Assembly (NCBI GenBank): GCA_002102555.1
Contig: MCFL01000034.1
Span: 62,001-126,000 of the forward strand
DNA length: 64,000 nucleotides
Reading direction: 5' to 3'
DNA from: Catenaria anguillulae PL171
Taxonomy: Eukaryota > Blastocladiomycota > Blastocladiomycetes > Blastocladiales > Catenariaceae
Under the pieces are notes generated by a model. It made no database searches. It was not told the origin of the DNA and saw nothing but the letters and a program-made list of their open reading frames with translations. How positions within the stretch are numbered: position 1 is the stretch's first letter; each line of letters opens with the position of its first letter. The translations under genes were made by a program, and so were the position numbers. Positions 55,968-64,000 of this stretch are shown in pieces.

Positions 55968-58162
55968 TTACATCCAAATGTTCCCGGCCTTGTCCATGCC
56001 CCCCACACTGGTAATCCACCCATCCTCCCGCCTCTTCCTCTCCTCCTTGTCCTTGCTCCCGCAAAATCTGAACAATACATCCACAGTCGGGACACTGACG
56101 CGAACCTGACGCGCATTTGAATATGCGGCGACAACGTCTTTGACCATCACTAGTACGTGCCTTGGCAAGGTATCGCGAGCACTTTTTTTGCCTCGACCGT
56201 TCACGGGCGGCATAGTAGTCGACCAGCCGGGTCAACGTCGACGGGTACGCACGACGCGCCACCACATAGTCGCAAACAGGTTGTTCGCATGCAGCTGTTG
56301 CGCAATGGGACACCCAAATTTGGTCTCGGCACGCTCAATCCACAATGTGTCATCCGTGACACACGGGTGCATGGTTGCGGGACACAGGAATGGCTCCAAT
56401 TGCATTCTTTTCGTCGCCCGGCGCGGTAGCGAATTGCATGGACTCAACGATCGAGTATCCATAGTTGCACTTGACCTCGGGGACGGCCAAGTTGGTCACG
56501 TCTGCGCGCGGGATCAGGACGTCGGAAAACTTTTTGTTGCGATCGACGAGCGACACGAGCCTGGCAATGAACGGCAGAGAGAGAAACTTGAGCAGCCAAG
56601 CAATGGAACTGGTGCAGACCATCTTGGGATCTGCTGTCCGTCCAGAAACACAACAGATGATTTCGGAGTCCCGGTATCCTTGGCAGGATTGCGGTTCTTG
56701 GTCTAGCGCTGTTGCCGCTTCTGCGATTGGCGCCGCTCGCCTTTGCAGCGGCCATGGCAGCCACGCTGGTCACGTTGGTTGCCGTCATCGTTCGGCCGGT
56801 CGACCTCGTCGTCCCGGAGGCGCTGCAACTCAACTTTTGGGCTCAACGCGCCATTCTCCTACTTGCTCAAATCAATCGGTACGGGTTTGACCACGAGCGA
56901 CGCATGATATAGCCTCTGCGCATCCGCCTTGAGCACGTCGACTTCGGACTTGCGCGACAAGAGATACATGAACATACGCATGACTTTGGCCCGTGTTTCC
57001 CACCCCGCTTCCCAAGTGTCATCCGAGCCCGCAACAGGCCACGCAAGCACGCCCGAAGCCAACTCATGCAAAATGTTGCGCTATTCCCCACACGTTCCGA
57101 ATCCGCTCCTGATTCAACCGACCGGGCCGCCCATCATCGGCACACAAGTCGGTCGATGCGCTCAATTAGTACCAAAGAGCAACGCCAATCGGCACCTTGA
57201 CGAGCAAAAACCCAGGCCTGCCCGCTCAGCGCCAAATTGGTATCATACTTGAGCAAGCGATACTGAAATTGTGCGCGAAACGCAGCCATGAGCGCCTCGT
57301 TCTCGCGCAACCTTGGCACAAGCTGCACAATCACGAGGTAAACGAGTGCGACCAACCTTGCCTGCAACTTGAGCAGCGCGCCTCGGAGCTTTGGATTCGA
57401 CCGGCCGAGATTCTGCACGACAATGGCATTGTTGAGTTCTTGGAACCGGTCAAACAAGTCCTGCGGCGTCTTGATGTCTGCCTCCAACTCGCCGGCACTC
57501 GTGTCATGAACGAGTCGTGAGTCGCCTTGCGCCAGAAATCGATTCGTTGTCGTGAATTGCAAACTGCTGTGCCTCGCACACGGAGCCACCACCGACAAGT
57601 TGAGGCTTGTATGCGCCAAGCAAGCACGCTTTGAACTCGACACCGTGCTTTTCGATGGGTACTGTGCGATGACTTGCGGCGCGGTCCCACCATTGCCTTG
57701 GAGCCGTTCAATGGCCGTCTCGAGCTCCTTGTGCGACGTTGGAATGATCTGGGATAATGGCAGCACAGTGAGTCTCACTTCCACCAGACACTGAGACCGA
57801 GACGCAGAGGGAAGAAGTGCCCAAGGATCCCACCGAATCGGAACCACTTTATCGCGCCCATACTCGCTCAAGTATGCCTTATTCTACTCGCCCACGCTCC
57901 GCCAGTACTCTGGCGAGCTGTTTGTCGATCCCGAAAAGTCGACGGCAAACACGACCACGTCAGGCAATTGTACAGGGGCAAGGGCATCGGCGGCTGCCGC
58001 GGCGCTAGGGTGATTTGTGGGATGCACTGGAATGTGACAAGTGTCGCAAGTGACATTGCACGAGGTCTGAAGGCGGTCCTTGAGTTGGCCGAGACTATTG
58101 ACCCGCCAACCTAATTGCACGCATGACGGTGCATGGACGGTTCCTCTCAGTTTCCCACGCAT
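55968..58162 (-). pseudogene. vWA-MIDAS protein, copy 3 (eroded relic)
   Basis: Homologous pieces occur in the same order as in copy 1 but in shifting frames. VVVFAVDFSGSTNSSPEYW is followed by an in-frame TAG at 57884-57886. Then come GNGGTAPQVIAQY, LSVVAPCARHSSLQFTTTN, NNAIVVQNLGRSNPKLRGAL, FRAQFQYRLLKYDTNLALSG, GVLAWPVAGSD, RLYHASLVVKPVPIDL, NKKFSDVLIPRADV and EVKCNYGYS, and last WITSVGGMDKAGNIWM at the stop. The segment between about residues 240 and 480 of copy 1, including the U-box-like part, is deleted, as is the end of the vWA domain. Protein similarity to copies 1 and 2 is clearly lower than theirs to each other, so this is an older duplicate. The upper limit uses the in-frame ATG at 58162 and is uncertain. 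Confidence 0.75.
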
Positions 58163-59976
58163 GCGCAAAGACACGAGAGTAAGACGTCAGATCCAATGGA
58201 CGGCCCTTTGACCATCCCAGCGGTAGGTATGTCACCGCAGTGACTGTCCCATCCTCGACACCTTGTCTCGCACGACTCAACCTCGGCCATGCAAATGATT
58301 GAGAGACACAGACATTTCGAGTCGGGTAATCTCAAAGGTCAAATGTCCTCATGTGAAGCCAAATATGTATGTTATCGAAGTATACAAATGTGTTCATGCA
58401 AAACGTAAATGTAACTATGTACTATTTACTAGCCATCATCCAAACCTTTTGCCATGTCCATGACAAGTGACTGGGAGGTCACGTACCCGCCACAGCGGTT
58501 TCCAACTTGTTTGTATTGAGGCAATCACTTTGTAAATTTTGGCCTGCACCTGCTCAAATCTTGGCTTGCCGCAGGAATGGGCAGTGGCAATGAAATGACT
58601 GATTTTGTGCATCAAATGCATCCTGCCACAGGCATGAAGGGCAGTAGGGAGTACCATGTCGCCAGCATTGTTCCTGTGGGACAAGCTGCAGGCACATCCA
58701 CAAAAATTAAAATGAGCAGGCGGATTGCCGAGTAATGCCTCCTTCAATTTCTCTCAAAAGAGGGCAAACTGCCCACGCTTCTTGTCCCGCAGATTGTCAG
58801 GCACAACCCGACCCCACAGTCCAACCAATTGCTTTGAGGTTTGAACGCGTCCCTTTTGCCCCTTCGATCCTGCCTTTCTTGCCCGACTCCAGCTTCCCGT
58901 TTTCCGCGTGTTTTCCAAATCCAGATCCGCACCACATACGCTCATTGCTCATTGAGAGCATTTGCGGTCGTCAAATCCATTAGAGTCTCTACATTGTTTC
59001 GACAATTACGCACCCATTGATACATTCTGCCGCCACAGGCAGTCGATGCAATCCCCCTCACAAGGCTTCGCCTTCATTCTGTGCCCAAAGTTTGCGGCTC
59101 TACTTGCCAAAGTAGCCTTCATCGAGTCACTCCGCCAAGACAAAGTCGGCCCGACTCTTCCCCGCTGGCTCCTTCATCATCCGGCAGCCCGCCCGTCTTG
59201 CTCCAGCGTGAACCCACCCGCTACAGCAGGTGGTCCTGCAATCCGAGCCAATCATGTTTGCCCCAAGCCCCGCACTGAGTGCCGTCTCGCCAAAGCAACG
59301 GCCATCCGTCGCTGCCGCTGCGGACGACGTTGTTCCCCTGTCCGCACATCGAGCATCCTCTCCACTCCGACCAAGCAAAGCTTCGCTGATACTACCACAC
59401 CACCATTGGCACTTTGGTATGCTTTCTCCATCCTCCTTCCACGCATCTCCTTCCTTGTTCTTTCCTCTTCCGAATCCTTCTCGGCGCACACCGACCGTAA
59501 ACACGTGCCCGTGCCCGATACCTACATACGATCCTGGCAAACTATTTTGCCTCGCGCACATTTGCACAATTCCATTCGACATGTACACGTCACGCGTACA
59601 TAGTGTTGCACTGAAATAATGGAAATCGCGTGTTGTGTTGAGTTCAAGTCCATCCATTGTTGTTGTTCATCACCAACACACGAGCCGCAGCAGTCGCAAG
59701 CGCAAGCCACGGCTGCACCCAGTCGCCATCCCATTGCCTTGGCAGAGCTCTGCCGGTTGTGACTATTCTTACCTGCTCGCTCCCGCCGCCTCACCCGCCG
59801 CCCCATGCACACACTTCCAGCACACCATCCGCCCATCGTCTTCCATGAAGAACCCAATGGATTTCGCTGATGCTCACGGACTCTTTCCTTCGCGCCCACT
59901 CGCTTGCACACATGCTCCACCGACGTGTGTCATGATCCCCCTTCTTCGTTCCTTTTAGCCTGTTGTTGCCAGTGAC
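58163..59976. other. intergenic region
   Basis: No convincing gene. The last kilobase is C/T-rich on plus and probably holds promoter and leader of the Mei2-like gene. A frame at about 58962-59603 reads as pyrimidine-biased non-coding sequence. Confidence 0.45.
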
Positions 59977-62900
59977 ATGGATGGAATCCAACGCGCCTCG
60001 TCGTCTCCACCCCCGCCCGCCGAGTCTCCACTTTCAGCTCACCTTCAACCATCGCAACCGTTGACTGCACTCGCGCTGGCACTTGCTCCCTCCGAGTTCT
60101 CGCTCTCCAATAATGCCAAGTCGCCGGTAACCACCACAACAGCAACACCGTCAAACATCATGCCTTCCCACCATCTCCATCAACAACAAGGTGTTGCCAA
60201 CGTGGATCGTGCCTCGAGCCCCAGTGCGCAATCCTCCTCCTCCTTTGCCGCGACACGGATCTATCGCGATCATTCGGCAACATGTCTATCCGCCGTCCCG
60301 GTCGCCCTTTACGGCACAACCACAAGCCGACTCTGGTTTTCTCGACACGCACCCGGGCATGTCCGCATCTCCTCTCGCGACTCCGAAAAAGGCCAACGCT
60401 CCACCGCCCATCTCTATTGCCGCAGCCAACGCTCGCAAGAGCTCCGACTTTGGGCCCATCTCGCCCGTCAAACCCAAATCACCACCGCCTGCCGCCGCTG
60501 CGCTCGCGTGGCAGACCATTGTTCATCCTCCCGAAGCCGCACGTCGTCCTGCGTCGTCGTCTGGGTATGCATCGGGCGCTGCATCGCCAACAAAGCTGGC
60601 ACACGTTTCGACCATGGACTCTCCCTCCGTTGCTGCTCCGCCGATGGACAAGCACTGGGAGCTGGTGTATGAAGCTTCAGGGCAGCTGTCTGCATCGTTC
60701 GCGACCCGTTGCGTCAAGGTGAGCGGGCTGAATGCAAGGCAGGTTGCCGGATGGGACGTCATGGATGCTGTTCTCAAGGTACTGTTGCCTTTCTTGCACG
60801 GCTACCCAGCTCCACGCCTCTGATTTTAATGTCCACTTTTTTTTTTCTTGATCCTTGTTGGAAACAGCAATGCGGCGACCCACTCTCGTACTCTGACCGA
60901 CTCCTCGCCTCTCACGGCCTGGTGCTCATGTGCTACCACGACATTCGTGCAGCAGAACGTACCGTGACCCAAGTCAACCACCTCGTTGCCTCGCAGTCAT
61001 CCACCATCGCCGCACAATTCGTATCCGTCTCGGAATTCGCCAAGCTGTGCTCAATCCCGTTGCGTGCATGCGGCCCACATCTTGCCGCCACCGTCCATGT
61101 GACCAACCTTCCGACCCACCTGGATCTCAACACGGTGACGTCGCTGGTCGAGCGGTGCGGGGACGTGTGGACGATTCGGATCCGTGAATCTGGCAATGGC
61201 GGCGAATGGGACGCACTGGTCGAGTATTTCGATGCGCGTCAAGCTTCCCCCGCTGCCAATGCCCTGGCCGAAGCGCTTCCCATGGTCGCACACAAGGAGG
61301 TTGAGGTCCGTGTGGTGTCGGAGCAGCAACTCGAGGCGTTGGTTCCCGCGCCGAGTCCAGCTGAAGCATTCCAGAATCAACCCCAGCCGCATCTGTCGTT
61401 TGCGTCCAGCGCATATTTCGGTGCTCAAAGTCAGCATCAACAGCAACAGCAACATCGCATGCCCGAGCAACGGGCCAGCGCAGGTCAAATGACCCCGCCT
61501 TCCAACATTTCGTCGCCCATGTCGCCGACGGACTTCTGGACGCCGGCCTGCTCAAGTCCATCTCCAATCAAGAAGAGCAATCAACCGCAGCGAGTCCTCA
61601 GCCGAATGCCTCGTTGTGCCCCACATCGCCCACACCTCGGCGTCCAACCACTCTGGCGGCATGCCTACCCCGTCCTCTCTGCTGGGGCGCCCCATGTCGC
61701 TCGGCACGGCCGAATGGCACCAACAGCAACTGGCTCTGTACCAACGCGATCGCGCCGGGTATTCGGGTCTCTTGGCCTCGGGCAACCAGCCGCCGCCAGG
61801 TTTTCCAAGACGGTATTCCGACATTTCGCATGCGCGCGTACATCCGAGTTTGCTTGCCGAGTACTTTGCACCGCATCCGGCCTTGATGGAGGAGACGGCT
61901 GGTCTGCAAGTAAATGGATACAATGCATTGGATGAGTATGGAGCATCGTCCATGTCGTCCGAGTGGGGCTATCACTCGTCGTCGTCGGTCAGCTCGGCCT
62001 CGGCCTCGTACCAAGCCGCTGCAGCCGCACAGCGTGCCCGGCGCGAGTCGTCCGTGAGCGCCACGTCATCAACCGGAACCGGCGGCGGCGGCGGCGGCGC
62101 CAGTGTTTCGCACCACGCGCATCATCACCATCATCACCACCAACATCAAAGAGGTCACACGTCTGGGTCGGCCACGGGTGCATCGTCGCCGTCCCTAAGC
62201 GCCACAGCCGCACCAAGCTTCTCAACGTGTTTGCGGTCGAGTTCTGCTCTGCCCAAAGTGGACTTGATCCCGCGCGAAAACGAATTCGACCTGATGCGCA
62301 CCTTGCAAGGTTTCGACACGCGCACCACCATCATGATTCGCAACATTCCCAACAAGTACTCGCAGCAAATGCTCATTGATTTCATCAACGAGTCTCACCG
62401 CGGCCAGTACGACTTTTTGTACTTGCGCATGGATTTCAAGAACAGGTGCAATGTCGGGTACGCGTTTTGCAACATGGTCAATGTGAATGCCGTCATCACG
62501 TTTGCGCAGCGGGTCGTGGGCAAGAAGTGGACACGATTCAACTCGGACAAGGTGTGCATGTTGAGCTACGCCAACATTCAGGGCCGCCAAGCGCTCATTG
62601 ACAAGTTTAGAAACTCGAGCGTCATGGATGAGCATCCAAGCTATAGGCCAAAGCTGTTTTGGACCAATGGCGAGCGTGCGGGCGAAGAGATTGAATTCCC
62701 TGCTCCAACCAACCGGATTCCGCGGGGCGTGCTGGCAGCTGCCACTGCTGCAGCAAACGGTGGAGCATCGTTTTTGGCTCCGCATCCCATGTATCAGCAG
62801 CAGCACTCGTCGACGTCGACGCCGGCGGGGAATAATGCCAATGCATCAGCCTCGTCCACGTCCTTGTCTGCGAGTCCCGCACCGGCTGCCATGTCGTCGC

Positions 62901-63630
62901 ATATGCGGCTGGCAACCATTGGCGGGCACCACCAGCACCATCTTGGGCACCATCACTCGCACGCACATCACCTTTTGCACAACCAACACCGCTCATCCTC
63001 GTCGTCGTCGTCGTCATCTTCGTCGGTGGCATCGGCCAACCCGTTCCACTCACAGCTCTCGGGCTACCTGACGGCCGAGGACATTCACCAATACCACCCG
63101 CGCGACACTCACTCGCCATCCGCACACCCACACGCCCTCCACCGGTTGTCAGGATCAGGCGCGTCTTCATCACCTGCATCTGGCACCGCCTCGCACTTGC
63201 ACGCGCGCGCCGCGTCCACGTCCGCGGGTTGTCGTCCACAAGCCCGCGCCTCAACGCCTCGGCGGCCTCGTTCTGGCCGCCGTCGCTCATGCTGTCTTCT
63301 TCAGCGTCTCCCGGATCGGACATGTGGGGAAGCACCAGTCATCGAGGCGGGTCTGTTGCAAGTTCAAGCACAAGCGGGTTCCAGCATCTTCGGCCGTCGA
63401 CCACGCCGACGCTGGGCCACGAGCACCGTGCTGGTGGTGGCAAGGGTGGCGCAAGTAGCGCCCCGCATGGGTCCTCGCCACAGTTTGGATACGTGTCACC
63501 GTTTTTGGCGGCCACGGGCATGGGAGCGGTGCAATTGCCGCCGCCATTGACAATGTCAGCCGGGATGGGTGACGAGGTGCAGCAGAGATCGGCACCGCAG
63601 GCGCCATTGCCAGCACGCATGGACCAGTAA
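59977..63630 (+). CDS. Mei2-like RNA-binding protein with three RRMs, frame-broken
   Basis: Post-transcriptional regulator of the Mei2 family, which in fission yeast drives meiotic entry. RRM1-like: CVKVSGLNARQVAGWDVMDA, split by an intron (about 60779-60868) and continuing QCGDPLSYSDRLL. RRM2: ATVHVTNLPTHLDLNTVTSL near 61091. The C-terminal Mei2-type RRM, near 62280-62660, is complete in one frame: RTTIMIRNIPNKYSQQMLID, QYDFLYLRMDFKNRCNVGYA, FCNMVNV, WTRFNSDKVCMLSYANIQGR and LFWTNGERAGEEIEFPAP. This third domain identifies the family. Low-complexity Ser/His/Gln/Gly sequence links the domains and forms the tail. Frame switches near 60260-60350, 61590-61640 and 63225 again look like lost bases in runs. 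The final frame ends PARMDQ at 63630. The start ATG gives MDGIQRASSSPPPPAE. Confidence 0.82.
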
Positions 63631-64000
63631 CAAGCTGGCAAGACTGGCGGATGTTGTCCGTCGCCCAAGGAATTTCCACCTTTTCATTTTCATCTCGTCA
63701 TTTTCTCGGCCCCAACGGGTTTGGTTGTCGAAAGGCACAAGGTCGCTATCACCTAGTTGTGTTTGCGCGACCAGTCAGCAGACTCGTTTCTCTTTTTCCT
63801 GTGCTTCACCCAACTGCCTGTCAATCTTTTCTTTTCACTTGCACTCGCCCTCCTCTCTCTCTTTCTTCTTCGCCACTTTCATGTTTCCTTCTTTCACTCC
63901 GTGTCATTTTTTAATAGGACTCTGTCTTTATTGTGCATCATACTCTTCATTTCTTGTGCCTGCCTTGCCGGAAGCACTCAAGCTGCTGTGTTTATACTTG
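63631..64000 (+). other. pyrimidine-rich 3' flank
   Basis: Strongly T/C-rich on plus directly after the Mei2-like stop, like the 3' flanks of the permease, dehydrogenase and phosphatase genes. No further gene begins before the window ends. Confidence 0.5.

Overview
The window looks like nuclear DNA of a flagellated (zoosporic) fungus. Genes are GC-rich, tightly packed on both strands, and carry short GT-AG introns of about 64-120 nt. Several proteins are typically fungal: a Mei2-like RNA-binding protein, a Clr2-like silencing factor, an Mgm1-type dynamin and a SigF-like NTF2 protein. One gene encodes a subunit of the ciliary nexin-dynein regulatory complex (DRC9/IQCG), which only flagellated lineages keep. 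A Blastocladiomycete or chytrid is my best inference. I cannot name the species from sequence alone.

Layout. 1.7-3.5 kb: MEF2-type MADS-box factor (+). 4.2-4.7 kb: small four-helix membrane protein (+). 5.2-6.7 kb: mitochondrial short/branched-chain acyl-CoA dehydrogenase (+). 7.1-8.0 kb: ribosomal protein eL34 (-). 8.9-10.5 kb: protoporphyrinogen oxidase (+). 10.7-11.5 kb: SigF-like NTF2 protein (-), with a 14-bp CRE palindrome at its promoter. 13.2-16.5 kb: HAD/SCP-type phosphatase with long low-complexity flanks (+), frame-broken. 18.5-20.2 kb: unidentified minus-strand coding region. 20.4-21.8 kb: DRC9 (+). 22.0-25.3 kb: Mgm1/OPA1 dynamin (-). 25.8-30.2 kb: Clr2-like protein (+). 30.6-31.1 kb: small unknown gene (-) beside a 62-nt A run. 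32.4-35.2 kb: intact vWA protein (-). 37.0-38.7 kb: cationic amino acid permease (+). 39.4-45.8 kb: separase (+). 46.3-47.8 kb: sucrose-type sugar transporter (-). 50.6-52.1 kb: GH15-like glycosidase (+). 52.5-55.3 and 56.0-58.2 kb: two further copies of the vWA gene, both broken. 60.0-63.6 kb: Mei2-like protein (+).

The least familiar element is the vWA family, present as three copies on one strand. The intact protein (922 aa) has a complete MIDAS metal site in an N-terminal vWA domain. It also has a segment that reads like a divergent U-box, and a second Cys-Pro motif near the C terminus. Copies 1 and 2 are nearly identical over about 2.4 kb but abruptly different over the 5' part that encodes the MIDAS region. 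This suggests gene conversion between loci 20 kb apart. Copy 2 carries two 1-nt deletions. Copy 3 is an eroded relic.

A caution for all users: many otherwise convincing genes (eL34, permease, phosphatase, Clr2-like, separase, Mei2-like) are interrupted by frameshifts. Those I could resolve can be explained by the loss of one base from a homopolymer run, which points to consensus errors rather than dead genes. Gene ends and introns below come from splice motifs, phase bookkeeping and family conservation; no transcript data were available.
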